Shown piece after piece: positions 35,977 through 45,806 of a stretch of DNA of 64,000 nucleotides; position 1 is the first letter of the stretch, and each line of letters opens with the position of its first letter. The notes beneath the pieces were generated by a model that saw nothing but the letters and a program-made list of their open reading frames with translations, was not told the origin of the DNA and did no database searches. This stretch comes from Chitinophaga caseinilytica (lineage in GTDB: Bacteria; Bacteroidota; Bacteroidia; Chitinophagales; Chitinophagaceae). The stretch spans positions 1,533,001-1,597,000 of the forward strand of contig NZ_CP150096.1 in the NCBI RefSeq assembly GCF_038396765.1, given 5' to 3'. The position numbers and the translations under genes are program-made.

Positions 35977-37887
35977 ATGCGAACCGCACTTACTTCCCTG
36001 TGCCTCAGTGCTTTATTGTGCTGCTGGATGCCCCCTTCCGCGCATGCCCGCACCCACCCATCCGTGCTATCGGCGCCGGCGGAAGAAAGCACCAACTTCG
36101 TGATCCGGGAAAAGAAAGAACGCTATGAATTCACCCGCGGCGATAAATCGAACCCCGTCTGGGTAAAAGAAACCTCCGGCACCATATTCCGCTGCAACGA
36201 ATTCCGCGAAGCCATCCCCATCGTCACTTTCTACAACGACTACAGCCGCGTGGAAGAAATAAAAGCATGGGTAGACGGCGACCGCTTCAAAGTAAAGCCC
36301 GAACACCGCTACCACGCCATCGAAGATATTTTCTACGCAGACGCCAGGATCTGCGGTTTCATGCTCCCATTCAAAAAGAAAGGAACGGAAAGCCGCACCG
36401 AAATCGAAAAAATCACCATCGATCCCCGGTATTTCAACACCGTATATTTCCAGGAAGACTATCTCGTCGAATCCAAAGAAGTCACCATCGTCATCCCCCG
36501 CTGGATGAAAACCGAAATAAAGGAAATGAACTTCGAAGGCCACGGCATCCAACTCGTCAAATCTTACGATAAAAAACTCGACGCCGACGTTTTCACCTAC
36601 ACCGCCGCGCGAATCCTGCCCGGCAAAAGCGAGCCCGGAGCCCCGGGCCCCAGCTACCTCTATCCGCACCTGCTGATCTTCAGCCACAGTGCAGATTCCC
36701 CCGCAGGCACCGCCACTTATTTCGGCAATCTGCAAAACCTCTACGCATGGTACCACAGCCTCGTGGCCGCCGTCGATAACGACCGCGATGCCGTCAAATC
36801 CACCGCAGCCGCCATCGTGAAAAACAAATCCACCGACCTCGATAAAATCAAAGCCATCTACACCTGGATGCAGGAAAACATCCGGTACATCGCTTTCGAA
36901 AACGGTATCGCCGGCTTCAAACCCGCCACAGCACAGGATGTACTGGCCAAAAAGTACGGCGACTGCAAAGGCATGGCCAACCTCACCCGCGAAATGCTCG
37001 CCTCCCTCGGTTTCGACGCAAGGCTCTGCTGGATCGGGACGCGCCACATCGCCTACGACTATTCCCTGCCCACCCTCGCCGTAGATAACCATATGATCTG
37101 CGCCGTTTTGCTGGACGGCAAAACCTGGTTCCTCGACGCCACCGAAACCTACATCGGCTTCGACCAATATGCTGAACGTATCCAGGGCCGCCAGGTGCTC
37201 ATCGGCAACGGCGACAAATTCGAGCTGGCCCGCATACCCGAGCGCACCTTCGAACAGAACCGCCAGACCGAAAAAAGGGCCCTCCGCATCGAGGGGACGA
37301 AACTCACCGGCACCGCGGCTCACCGGCTTTCCGGCGAATGCACCGAAAACATCCTGTCCAGCATCCATCAAATCCGCAGCACGAAACTCGACGAAGCCCT
37401 GCAGGAATACCTGTCCAAACAGAACAACCAATACCGCATCGCCAATATGCGCACGTCTGACCTCCACAACTGGAATACCGACCTCGTCATCGATTACGAC
37501 ATCACGCATAACGACGCCGTGAGCGCCTTCGGCGACGAGCTCTTCGTGGAACTGGACTTCCGCAAGGAAATGGATGACGCCGCCATCGATACCGCCCGTC
37601 GCCGCCACGACTACTGGTTGCCCTACAAGCGGCAACTGGTGCAGGAAACGGTGCTGGCTCTGCCGGATGGCTACAAGGTGAAATCCCTCCCGCCCGCGCT
37701 CGATGTAAACCAGCCCAACTACACTTTCAAAGCCACATACGAACAGAAAAACGGACAGGTCATTTACCGGAAAGAAATCATCATCCGCAATACACGCCTG
37801 CAACGCAAAGACTTCGCAGCCTGGAACGCCGACATCAGAAAACTACGCCAAGCCTATCTCGAACAAATCTCCCTTACCAAAAAATAA
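35977..37887 (+). CDS. DUF3857/transglutaminase-like exported protein
   Basis: A 636-aa exported protein: signal peptide to about residue 25 (SAHARTHP), a DUF3857 beta domain (about 30-250) and a transglutaminase core with the full triad Cys in KYGDCKGMANL, His in VDNHMICAVL and Asp in WFLDATE. A C-terminal beta domain follows. Such proteins act in the periplasm or outer membrane as peptidase- or crosslinking-type enzymes of unknown target. The ATG 35977 is clear. A second, divergent copy lies immediately downstream. Confidence 0.82.
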   Translation: MRTALTSLCLSALLCCWMPPSAHARTHPSVLSAPAEESTNFVIREKKERYEFTRGDKSNPVWVKETSGTIFRCNEFREAIPIVTFYNDYSRVEEIKAWVDGDRFKVKPEHRYHAIEDIFYADARICGFMLPFKKKGTESRTEIEKITIDPRYFNTVYFQEDYLVESKEVTIVIPRWMKTEIKEMNFEGHGIQLVKSYDKKLDADVFTYTAARILPGKSEPGAPGPSYLYPHLLIFSHSADSPAGTATYFGNLQNLYAWYHSLVAAVDNDRDAVKSTAAAIVKNKSTDLDKIKAIYTWMQENIRYIAFENGIAGFKPATAQDVLAKKYGDCKGMANLTREMLASLGFDARLCWIGTRHIAYDYSLPTLAVDNHMICAVLLDGKTWFLDATETYIGFDQYAERIQGRQVLIGNGDKFELARIPERTFEQNRQTEKRALRIEGTKLTGTAAHRLSGECTENILSSIHQIRSTKLDEALQEYLSKQNNQYRIANMRTSDLHNWNTDLVIDYDITHNDAVSAFGDELFVELDFRKEMDDAAIDTARRRHDYWLPYKRQLVQETVLALPDGYKVKSLPPALDVNQPNYTFKATYEQKNGQVIYRKEIIIRNTRLQRKDFAAWNADIRKLRQAYLEQISLTKK

Positions 37888-37894
37888 TTCACCG

Positions 37895-40113
37895 ATGAGG
37901 ACCACCATTGCCATCATTATCTGCCTGTTGCTGTTCATCACCGGCATGGTAGCCCAGGAGCGGAAGCCCGAATCCTGGGACGTGCAGGCGGAAAAAAATA
38001 TATAAAACGGCAGGAGGAAGTAAAGGAGGAAGTCTGGAACATCAAACAGGCAGGGTTCCGCAACCGGACGGTGCCTCCGGAATATGCGAAAGAATCCGCC
38101 GTCATCCTGGCCCGGTATGTAGACCTCATGACGCCGCAGAAAGCCGTGAAACTCCATCGCACGGAGCGCAACCTCGTGGCTATCAATGATAAAGCAGCCC
38201 TGGAACGGTACTCCGATTTCGAGTTTAAACAATACGAAAATTACGACGACAGCTACCAGCTGGAGCCGTTCGATAAGATCACGAAAGTCGTGTACCTCGG
38301 TGTCCGGATTTATAAAAAAGACGGCTCCACGAAGGAAATCTATGGAGATGAAGCCGTGGTGACCGACCTGGTGCGCAACCGCTACAAATCCCGCAAACTC
38401 GCCATTCCCGACCTGCAGGTGGGCGACCTCGTGGATTATTATTTCCGGGAAGAATCTTTCGTGATCGGCGCCAACAACTTCTCGCGCGAGCTTTTCGTGT
38501 TCGGGGAGGAAGAGCCGGTTTTGGAATATGCGATCCACATCGGCGCATTCAATGAGTGGTTTTCGATGGAATACCGGTCGATGAACGGCGCCCCCAATTT
38601 CAAGGAGCGCTACGACGATCACCTCATTCATCTGGACATGCTCGTGCGCAACATCCCGCCCCAACCCGTCAACCTCTGGATGAACCCTTTCCGGCAATTG
38701 CCCATGGTGCGTGTACATCTGCGTCCCGGCGCCCGTAACGAAAAAGCCGGCCGCAGGAAGGAGGGGATGATCTACGCCAATCCCAATGCCACTAAAATCC
38801 GTGACGAAGCCGTCATGAACATCGCGCCGCTCCGTAACATGAAAGCCGTGACCACCCTGCCCTCGTACGATGAAGTGAACGACCGGGTGAAACGTTTCAA
38901 AAAGGAAAACCCCAACGCCTCGCAAGCCCAGCTGGCGGAATTCATTTACCATGTAGTGCGGTATGTGGTCGTTTACCACATCTGGCCCAACGATCCCATC
39001 GTGGTAGACCGCCGCCGCAATTTCAAAGCGCTGCGCGAAGAGAATTTCTTGCTCTATGTGAATTATGTGCTCGATAAATACGATGTCCCCGCAGAATTCG
39101 TCTTCACAACGGTGAAAGACGGCCCGGCATTGACGGACGTATTCGATTCGGACGATTTCCGGATGATGCTGCGCACCACGGGCAGCAAGCCCATCTATAT
39201 GAGCGTGGACGGTCTTTTCGCCACCACAGACCACATTCCGGCCGATTTCGAAGGGCAGAAAGGGGCGCTGCTGCCGCGAAACAGTCCACATATAGACGGG
39301 CAGTGGGACATCCCCGAAAGCTCCGCGGGCCAGAACCGGCAGTCCAATTTGATGAGGATCGGCTTTGCGAAAGACAACCTCCAGCAGCTGGAGATCGACC
39401 GCGAAACGACGGTTACCGGCCATTTCAGGAAGCGTACCCAGCAGCAGCTTTTGTTATTCGAAGATTATTACGCGGAGGAAAGGAAGCTCCTGGGGATAGA
39501 AACGTCGTTCATGGACGATTTCAAAAAGAGCCGGAATACCCGCGCCCTGCACGATGAATACCTGAATGCCTTCGACAAGGCCCGCCGCGCAGTGAAGGAT
39601 TACTTCCGGGAAGAAGTGCAGCAGCAGTTCGAAGACGCCACCCCCACACTCGATACTTTCGGGATCAAAGCGATGGGCCTGCGCACCGAAAACCCCGACC
39701 TGGTGTACAATACCCGCTTTTCGCTGGATGGCCTGGTCAAAAAAGCCGGTGCCGACTACATCCTGGACGCCGGCCGGCTCATTGGCGGGCAAATCGCCGT
39801 GAAGCCCTCCCAGCGCAAGCGCACCGCGGATATCTATATGTCTTTCGCCCGGTCGTTCGCATACGATATCGAATTCGACATCCCTGAAGGATATGTGGCC
39901 GAGGGGATAGAAAAACTCCCCAGGCAGGTGGATAACGAATGCGGAAGCTTCATCGTGAAAGCGGAACAGAAAGACGGAAAGCTCCGCCTGCAGATCACGA
40001 AAACCTACAAATTGGCCCACGCCGCAGCCGCAAAATGGCCGCAGCTGCTGGAAATGATCGATGCGGCAGAAGCTTTCAAAGACCAGAAGATACTCTTCAG
40101 AAAAGCAGGGTAA
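37895..40113 (+). pseudogene. Second transglutaminase-fold protein, frameshifted in A-run
   Basis: Starts 7 bases after the previous gene with a signal peptide (MRTTIAIIICLLLFITGMVA), stops after AEKN-I, and continues one frame over (KKYIKRQEEVKEEVWN...) to 40113. One extra A in the A7 run at 37992-37998 restores a 739-aa protein. It follows the DUF3857/transglutaminase layout, but the position of the catalytic Cys reads LREENFLLYVNYVLDKY instead of GDCKG, so it would be an inactive partner of the upstream enzyme. The rest of the frame is undamaged, which argues against decay. Confidence 0.7.
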
Positions 40114-40154
40114 CAAAAAGAAAATCCAGTGGAAACAATTTTTTAATAAAAAAT

Positions 40155-40187
40155 ATTGCGAAAGAAAAAAATAATTTTCTATCTTTG
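40155..40187 (+). promoter_or_regulatory. Promoter of the small peptide gene (TTG-N22-TATCTTTG)
   Basis: TATCTTTG at 40180-40187 matches TAnnTTTG exactly; a TTG at 40155-40157 lies near the -33 position. Predicted transcription start is about 40194, leaving a 20-base leader before the ATG at 40214. Confidence 0.6.
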
Positions 40188-40213
40188 TTGACGTAAACAA
40201 ACGCTAAATAACA

Positions 40214-40303
40214 ATGTCACGCAATTGTACATATAAGATGAAGGTCGCAAAACGCATGCAGAAGCAGGCGGGTGGCCATATGCGGGCAGGTTATAGCAGG
40301 TAA
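40214..40303 (+). CDS. 29-aa cationic peptide, unrecognised
   Basis: A very small gene: MSRNCTYKMKVAKRMQ, then a QAGGHMRAGYSR-type ending, with eight Lys/Arg and no Asp or Glu. It is preceded by a good promoter with an A-rich leader (CTAAATAACA before ATG), as in expressed Bacteroidota genes, and followed 35 bases later by a strong terminator, so the whole transcript is about 175 bases. No family is recognised. It could be a ribosome-associated or membrane-active peptide, a leader peptide, or the transcript could be a small RNA with a chance frame. Confidence 0.5.
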   Translation: MSRNCTYKMKVAKRMQKQAGGHMRAGYSR

Positions 40304-40338
40304 CAAAGCAAGAAGTTATCCGAAAGATATAACAGAAG

Positions 40339-40368
40339 GGTCCCGCAGAAAATGCGGGACCTTTTTTT
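40339..40368 (+). terminator. Terminator of the small peptide transcript
   Basis: Perfect 9-bp stem GGTCCCGCA/TGCGGGACC, GAAAA loop, seven T. Confidence 0.9.
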
Positions 40369-40375
40369 AGTGCTG

Positions 40376-40480
40376 ATGGACATACAACTGAACAAAACAA
40401 TCGCGCAAGTGCGACGCCGGGCAATGGCGTACGGGAAGTGCCTTTCATGGTACCCGCCTGGTGGGACCGTTATGTATTGA
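40376..40480 (+). CDS. Possible 34-aa peptide between two terminators
   Basis: ATG at 40376 opens a 34-codon frame (MDIQLNKTIAQVRRRAM onward) ending in TGA, followed by the terminator at 40512-40550. No promoter element or family match is seen, so it may be chance. It is listed because the segment sits between two strong terminators. Confidence 0.2.
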   Translation: MDIQLNKTIAQVRRRAMAYGKCLSWYPPGGTVMY

Positions 40481-40511
40481 TGTGAACGTAATTATTACGA
40501 ACGTTATTCAT

Positions 40512-40550
40512 AGCCCGGTCCGCCGCCCATAGCCGACCGGGCTTTTTATT
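40512..40550 (+). terminator. Hairpin terminator before the DinB-like gene
   Basis: 9-bp stem AGCCCGGTC/GACCGGGCT with a 14-base loop followed by TTTTATTTT. The transcript it ends is not obvious. Confidence 0.7.
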
Positions 40551-40637
40551 TTAAGCCCCCGAAACGGAAACGAACATATAATATAACATGGTAAGTGCTT
40601 TTTAGAGAAAAAGTGATTTGCCCCAAAACGAGACCCA

Positions 40638-41204
40638 ATGAGAAACGTTGTACAATTTGTAAGAGAGGCCCTGATCAACAATTTCCGGGAATTGGACCAA
40701 TGGTTCCAGGAAGATTCGGTATTACTGCATTTTAAACCGGAACGCGACACCTGGAATGCGCGGGAGGTGATTGAACATATATGCCTTACCAACTATTTTC
40801 TGCTCCTGACCATCAATAAAAGCACCCGCCGCGCGTTGGAACGCAAGGTTGAAGGGTTGCACATCATGCCGGGATCGGATTATGAAGATAAATTCCGGCA
40901 GATCGAAGTCGTGAGCAGCAAATCCTTCGGATGGGTAAACCCCGCTCACCTGGAACCCTCCGGCACCAGGGACCTCGATGAAATCCGCATCCTCCTCAAA
41001 CAACAATTTGCGCAGTGCATGTATAATCTCAGCCTGCTCAAAAACGGGGAAGGAAAACTCGTCAAAACGATGATGACCGTCAATAACCTGGGGAAACTGG
41101 ATATCTATCAATATATCTTCTTCCTCACCAAACACATCGAACGCCACATCGCCCAGTTACACGAACTGCGCGACCAGTTCGAAGAAAGCGCGGTAATGAT
41201 CTGA
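40638..41204 (+). CDS. DinB-like four-helix protein
   Basis: A 188-aa protein of the DinB/DUF1569 metal-binding bundle type. Landmarks: TWNAREVIEHICLTNYFLL near residue 38-56 (first metal His), and a C-terminal IFFLTKHIERHIAQLHELRDQF with the second His pair. Related proteins include bacillithiol transferases and DNA-damage-inducible proteins, but the specific reaction is unknown. It stands alone between two terminators. Confidence 0.75.
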   Translation: MRNVVQFVREALINNFRELDQWFQEDSVLLHFKPERDTWNAREVIEHICLTNYFLLLTINKSTRRALERKVEGLHIMPGSDYEDKFRQIEVVSSKSFGWVNPAHLEPSGTRDLDEIRILLKQQFAQCMYNLSLLKNGEGKLVKTMMTVNNLGKLDIYQYIFFLTKHIERHIAQLHELRDQFEESAVMI

Positions 41205-41241
41205 ACTATTTATTCAAAGCAAAAGAAAAGAGTCAACCCCG

Positions 41242-41268
41242 GCTCCCGCTTTTGCGGGAGCTTTTTTT
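41242..41268 (+). terminator. Terminator after the DinB-like gene
   Basis: 8-bp stem GCTCCCGC/GCGGGAGC, TTTT loop, seven T, 37 bases after the stop. Confidence 0.85.
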
Positions 41269-41370
41269 AACATTTAAAAATGCCAACAATGAGAAAGAAT
41301 CATAAATCCACATACCAAAACCTCAAACCGGACCGCGTAGCGATCCTATCCACAAACTATAACATCAGGT

Positions 41371-42114
41371 ATGATGGACTATACGACGACGGCGGAGGAA
41401 AGCTGCTCCTTGCACTCCTTCCGCATACGGTGCCCGCGCTCCCGAAAGCGCGCCGTGCGGGCCGACCGGGAAAAACGATTGATTAAACTGGAAAATGAAA
41501 GAACGAAATTATGGTACATCAAACACCATGAAGTCGTTTATGTGCCGCTCGATCCACCCATTCAACGCGGCTTTAAACGCAGTTTCGTGCTTGGTGAAGA
41601 GGTGGCCTGCTCAGCCGGTGCCGCATTTTACCAGGGAATTCTGGACAAGATCAACACCACGCTATTCCAGCCCGATCGTTTTTTCCTTAAAAAAGTAAGA
41701 AAGAACGGTAAGAAGAAAATACCCATACCGCAATACTTGCTGGAACCGGATACCCAACGGTTCCTCAAGCAGGCTTTCACGGAAAAGGAAGCCAGTCTTT
41801 TTTACCTCAGTATTCCCTCCAACCCCCGGCGCAGATGTGGCCAGGAAGTCTGGAAGTTCAAAGAGCCCTGGCGATTCCGGCTGAAAATCCGCCCCAATTT
41901 CATTACGGAACAGCGGGTGGAAGACACAGCCGTGGAACAACGCCTCCAGGAAATCCGTCAGATACAGGCCGATCCAAAAATTTTCGGCCGGATGGAGAAC
42001 CTGAAAGGGCGAAAGGTGAGAATTTGGGGATCACGAAAGTGGCCCCGGCCTTACCGCTCCCGGACAACAACCCGGCAATGGCTCATGGAGCTGGAGAAAG
42101 AACTATTATTTTAA
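41371..42114 (+). CDS. Basic protein of unknown function upstream of rtcB
   Basis: A 247-aa protein with no family I recognise, no signal peptide and no membrane segment. It is rich in Arg and Lys, with blocks such as SFRIRCPRSRKRAVRADREKRLIK near the N-terminus and KVRKNGKKKIPIPQYLL in the middle, and two W-containing segments (EPWRFRLKIRPNF, RKWPRPYRS). The charge suggests nucleic-acid binding, an inference only. It ends 91 bases before rtcB on the same strand, and a 7-bp hairpin lies between. ATG 41371 or 41374 are equally possible; a 102-base leader follows the previous terminator. Confidence 0.55.
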   Translation: MMDYTTTAEESCSLHSFRIRCPRSRKRAVRADREKRLIKLENERTKLWYIKHHEVVYVPLDPPIQRGFKRSFVLGEEVACSAGAAFYQGILDKINTTLFQPDRFFLKKVRKNGKKKIPIPQYLLEPDTQRFLKQAFTEKEASLFYLSIPSNPRRRCGQEVWKFKEPWRFRLKIRPNFITEQRVEDTAVEQRLQEIRQIQADPKIFGRMENLKGRKVRIWGSRKWPRPYRSRTTTRQWLMELEKELLF

Positions 42115-42171
42115 CAAATCTTATCCCTACCCGGTACCGTGGCATAAAAGATGCTGCGGTATCGTTAACTT

Positions 42172-42189
42172 GTCTGTCAGCAGACAGAC
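42172..42189 (+). promoter_or_regulatory. Short hairpin just upstream of rtcB
   Basis: GTCTGTC/GACAGAC with an AGCA loop, then CGTTTTAATT, 17 bases before the rtcB ATG. It may terminate the upstream gene, act as an attenuator, or be an operator. Confidence 0.45.
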
Positions 42190-42205
42190 GTTTTAATTCA
42201 TCTAT

Positions 42206-43615
42206 ATGTCAAAACTCAAACTTCGCGGCAAAGACCTCCGGGCTATCGGTTACCCCGAATCCCCGGTGATCAGCGTCGCGATCGGTGTCATGGAGAAGCA
42301 TTATAAGCATCACTCGCAAGACGCCGCGCTGGCCCTGCTTTCACAGGTGCTGCAAGACCCCGCCGCTTTCGCGGCAGACGAGCATCTTGGTAAAATCGCC
42401 GAAAAGCTCATCGTGGAAGAACCCACGGAAATCCCGCTGCTGGAAGCAGCACTTCCTTACCGGATTTTCGGTGAAGAATTTATTGACGATTCGGCCCTCC
42501 GGCAAATGAATTACGCCATGCGCCTGCCGGTTACCGCCGCCGGCGCGTTGATGCCCGATGCGCACCATGGCTACGGCCTGCCCATCGGCGGCGTGCTCGG
42601 CGTCCGCAATGCCGTGATCCCTTACGCCGTCGGCGTAGACATCGGCTGCCGGATGTGCCTGTCCATCCTCGATATTCCCGTTGCAGACCTTGAGAAAAAC
42701 GCATCGCAGTTCAAACGGGAACTGATCGCGCAAACGGCTTTCGGCGCAGGAACTCCGTGGAAAAAGCGGGAAGACGACCCCGTGCTGGAAAATCCCGCTT
42801 TCGAAGAAATCGGACTGCTGAAGCACCTGCACGATAAAGCCGCTGCACAGCTGAGCACATCCGGGTCCGGTAACCACTTCGTGGAATGGGGCGAAGTAAC
42901 CATCACCGACCCCGCGAACGAATGGGGCCTGGAACCGGGAACGTACCTGGGTTTGCTGTCGCACTCCGGTTCCCGTGGCCTGGGCGCCCAGATCGCCGGG
43001 CATTACACCAAAGTGGCACGTGAGGTTTGCCAGCTTCCGCGGGAAGTGCAGCACCTCGCCTGGCTGGATATGGATTCCGATAACGGACGGGAATACTGGA
43101 TGGCGATGAACCTCGCCGGAGATTATGCTTCCGCGAACCACCACCACATCCATCGCCGGCTGATCAAGGCCATGGGCGCTACTTTGCTGGCAAGGGTGGA
43201 AAATCACCACAACTTCGCCTGGAAAGAAAACCATGGTGGGGAAGACCTCATCGTTCACCGGAAAGGCGCCACACCGGCGGGTAAAGGGGCGCTCGGCGTA
43301 ATCCCCGGCTCCATGACCGAACCGGGATTCATCGTGCGCGGACGGGGTTTCGAAGCTTCGCTGGATTCGGCTTCGCATGGTGCGGGCCGGCAGATGAGCC
43401 GTTCCAAAGCCACGCAAACCTTCACGATGCACGAAATGGGCCGCCTGCTCCGCGATAAAGGCGTGACGCTCGTTGGCGGCGGGCTTGACGAAGCGCCGGG
43501 TGCCTACAAAGACATCCGCGCCGTGATGGCCGCACAAAAGCCGCTGGTAGACGTGGTAGGTTCTTTCCTTCCGAAGATCGTCCGTATGGCGGACGGCGGA
43601 CCGGGAGAAGATTGA
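42206..43615 (+). CDS. rtcB: RNA ligase RtcB family protein
   Basis: A 469-aa RNA 2',3'-cyclic-phosphate/3'-phosphate ligase, used in RNA repair with GTP and Mn. Landmarks: MPDAHHGYGLPIGGV (metal-site region, His120), VDIGCRMC (metal Cys148), STSGSGNHFVEWGE, HSGSRGLG, NHHNFAWKE, VHRKGATPAGKG and SHGAGRQMSR, which contains the His that is guanylated. All are intact. The ~110-residue N-terminal extension is usual for Bacteroidota homologues. No archease or release-factor partner gene is beside it; the neighbour upstream is an unknown basic protein. Confidence 0.92.
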   Translation: MSKLKLRGKDLRAIGYPESPVISVAIGVMEKHYKHHSQDAALALLSQVLQDPAAFAADEHLGKIAEKLIVEEPTEIPLLEAALPYRIFGEEFIDDSALRQMNYAMRLPVTAAGALMPDAHHGYGLPIGGVLGVRNAVIPYAVGVDIGCRMCLSILDIPVADLEKNASQFKRELIAQTAFGAGTPWKKREDDPVLENPAFEEIGLLKHLHDKAAAQLSTSGSGNHFVEWGEVTITDPANEWGLEPGTYLGLLSHSGSRGLGAQIAGHYTKVAREVCQLPREVQHLAWLDMDSDNGREYWMAMNLAGDYASANHHHIHRRLIKAMGATLLARVENHHNFAWKENHGGEDLIVHRKGATPAGKGALGVIPGSMTEPGFIVRGRGFEASLDSASHGAGRQMSRSKATQTFTMHEMGRLLRDKGVTLVGGGLDEAPGAYKDIRAVMAAQKPLVDVVGSFLPKIVRMADGGPGED

Positions 43616-43639
43616 TGATCCATCCACCGGAAATAAAAA

Positions 43640-43669
43640 ACGGGGGAAACAGTACGCTGTTTCCCCCGT
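43640..43669. terminator. Bidirectional terminator between rtcB and fcl
   Basis: Perfect 13-bp stem ACGGGGGAAACAG and complement with a TACG loop, flanked by A and T runs, between converging genes. Confidence 0.88.
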
Positions 43670-43694
43670 CGTATTTTCAGCAAAGGCCGTTCTG

Positions 43695-44624
43695 TTAAGC
43701 CTTTTGCAGGAATTTTTCTTCATACACCTGCCTGATCCCCTGTTCCAGCGGGATTTGCGCTTTCCAACCGAGGCTATGAAGGCGGGAAACGTCCATCAGT
43801 TTGCGGGGCGTACCGTCGGGTTTGGTGGTGTCGAACACGAGTTTTCCTTCGTAGCCGACGATCTTTTGTACCATGCGGGCGAGGTCGGCGATGCTGAGAT
43901 CTTCCCCTACACCGATATTGATCGGGCCGGGCTCGTTGTAGCCCTGCATGAGGAAGAAGCAGGCATCGGCCATATCGTCTGCATGGAGGAATTCGCGGAG
44001 GGGCGAGCCCGTACCCCAGATCACCACTTCGCTTTGGGCGTTGGCTTTGGCGTCGTGGAATTTGCGGAGGAGGGCGGGCAGCACGTGCGAGTTCTGCAGG
44101 TCGTAGTTATCGTTGGGGCCGTAGAGGTTGGTCGGCATAACGGAAATGAACTGCGAACCGTACTGGCTGCGGTAGGCGTCGCACAGTTTGATGCCGGCGA
44201 TCTTGGCGATGGCGTACGGCTCGTTGGTCGGTTCCAGGGTGCCGGTGAGGAGGTATTCTTCCTTCAGTGGCTGCGGCGCCAGTTTGGGATAGATGCAGGA
44301 CGATCCGAGGAACATGAGTTTTTTCACGCCGTTGAGATGGGCATGATGGATCACGTTGTTCTGGATCATGAGATTATCGTACAGGAATTCCGCGCGATAG
44401 GTGTTGTTGGCCACGATGCCGCCCACTTTGGCGGCGGCGAGGAACACGTAATCGGGTTTTTCTTCCTGGAAGAAAGCCGCTACGGCGGCCTGGTCCCGCA
44501 GGTCGAGGGTGTCTGAAGTGCGGGTCACGAAGTTGTGAAAGCCCGCTTTCTGCAGTCTCCGCGTGATGGCGGAGCCCACCATGCCACGGTGCCCTGCGAT
44601 GTATATTTTGCTGTTCGGTTGCAT
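43695..44624 (-). CDS. fcl: GDP-L-fucose synthase
   Basis: A 309-aa short-chain dehydrogenase that epimerises and reduces GDP-4-keto-6-deoxymannose to GDP-L-fucose. Landmarks: [11 protein letters not shown] (NADP-binding), [19 protein letters not shown] (Ser) and [10 protein letters not shown] (Tyr-x3-Lys). Starts 3 bases after the gmd stop, so the two are one operon supplying fucose for the surface glycans encoded to the right. Confidence 0.93.
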   Translation of the reverse strand: MQPNSKIYIAGHRGMVGSAITRRLQKAGFHNFVTRTSDTLDLRDQAAVAAFFQEEKPDYVFLAAAKVGGIVANNTYRAEFLYDNLMIQNNVIHHAHLNGVKKLMFLGSSCIYPKLAPQPLKEEYLLTGTLEPTNEPYAIAKIAGIKLCDAYRSQYGSQFISVMPTNLYGPNDNYDLQNSHVLPALLRKFHDAKANAQSEVVIWGTGSPLREFLHADDMADACFFLMQGYNEPGPINIGVGEDLSIADLARMVQKIVGYEGKLVFDTTKPDGTPRKLMDVSRLHSLGWKAQIPLEQGIRQVYEEKFLQKA

Positions 44625-44627
44625 GCG

Positions 44628-45740
44628 TTATTCGAATTGGTTCAGGACTTTGTACCCTGCGTCTTTCAGGAGCTTTTCGCGGCGGAAAAGCTCGATATCG
44701 GCCTGCATCATGTCTTTCACGAGGCTATACAGGTCGTGTTCCGGTTTCCAGCCCAGTTGGGTTTTGGATTTGGTAGGATCTCCGATGAGGAGGTCTACTT
44801 CGGTGGGGCGGAAATACCGCGGGTCCACGGCTACCACTTCCGTTCCGGGTTTGAGGGGGAAATCGGGATGGGTGGCGGATTTGACGATACCTTTTTCTTC
44901 CGCGCCTTCGCCGGAGAATTCCAGTTCCACGCCGATCTCGGCGAAGCTGAGGCGGATGAAATCGCGGACGGTGTTGGTTTCGCCGGTGGCGATCACGTAA
45001 TCTTCGGGTTTATCCTGCTGGAGGATGAGCCACATCGCTTTCACGTAATCTTTGGCATGGCCCCAGTCGCGCTTGGCGTCGAGGTTGCCCATAAAGAGTT
45101 TATCCTGCATGCCGAGGCCGATCTTGGCGACGCCGCGGGTGATTTTGCGGGTCACGAAGGTTTCGCCGCGGAGGGGAGATTCGTGGTTGAAGAGGATACC
45201 GTTGCAGGCGTACATATTGTAGGCTTCGCGGTAGTTGACGGTGATCCAGTATGCGTACATTTTAGCGACGGCGTAGGGAGACCGGGGGTAGAACGGGGTT
45301 TTTTCGGACTGGGGGATTTCCTGCACCAGGCCGTACAATTCAGACGTAGAAGCCTGGTAAATGCGGGTTTTTTCCGTCAAGCCCAACAGGCGCACGGCTT
45401 CCAGGATGCGGAGGGTGCCCACGCCATCCACGTCGGCGGTGTATTCCGGCGTTTCGAAACTTACCTGCACGTGGCTCATGGCGCCGAGGTTGTAAATTTC
45501 GTCTGGCTGTACTTCCTGGATGATGCGGATGATATTGGTGGAGTCCGTAAGGTCGCCGTAATGCAGTTTCAGGTGGACGTTAGGTTCATGAGGATCCTGG
45601 TACAGGTGATCGATCCGGTCTGTGTTGAACAGCGAGGTGCGGCGCTTGATGCCGTGCACTTCGTACCCTTTCTTCAGGAGCAGTTCCGTCAAATAGGCGC
45701 CGTCCTGCCCGGTGATCCCTGTAATTAAAGCTTTTTTCAT
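44628..45740 (-). CDS. gmd: GDP-mannose 4,6-dehydratase
   Basis: A 370-aa NADP-dependent dehydratase that makes GDP-4-keto-6-deoxy-D-mannose, the first step towards GDP-L-fucose. Landmarks: [14 protein letters not shown] (residues 4-17), [27 protein letters not shown] with the Tyr-Lys pair, and the [18 protein letters not shown] block typical of Gmd. Length is normal. First gene of the gmd-fcl operon. Confidence 0.95.
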   Translation of the reverse strand: MKKALITGITGQDGAYLTELLLKKGYEVHGIKRRTSLFNTDRIDHLYQDPHEPNVHLKLHYGDLTDSTNIIRIIQEVQPDEIYNLGAMSHVQVSFETPEYTADVDGVGTLRILEAVRLLGLTEKTRIYQASTSELYGLVQEIPQSEKTPFYPRSPYAVAKMYAYWITVNYREAYNMYACNGILFNHESPLRGETFVTRKITRGVAKIGLGMQDKLFMGNLDAKRDWGHAKDYVKAMWLILQQDKPEDYVIATGETNTVRDFIRLSFAEIGVELEFSGEGAEEKGIVKSATHPDFPLKPGTEVVAVDPRYFRPTEVDLLIGDPTKSKTQLGWKPEHDLYSLVKDMMQADIELFRREKLLKDAGYKVLNQFE

Positions 45741-45764
45741 CTGTTTGGGCGGATTTTATCCCGG

Positions 45765-45772
45765 CAAAAATA
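45765..45772 (-). promoter_or_regulatory. -7 element (TATTTTTG) of gmd-fcl
   Basis: On the minus strand TATTTTTG matches TAnnTTTG, 24 bases before the gmd ATG. No TTTG at the -33 distance. Confidence 0.5.
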
Positions 45773-45806
45773 GCATTATCCCGGGTATCGGCGGGGGAAA
45801 AATGAA

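Noticed and set aside
41281..41486. 68-codon frame before the unknown basic protein
   Set aside because: It overlaps the start of the longer, more protein-like frame at 41371 and has no family features.
40638..43615. PrfH-type release factor as an rtcB partner
   Set aside because: No GGQ-containing protein is present next to rtcB; the upstream gene has no such motif.
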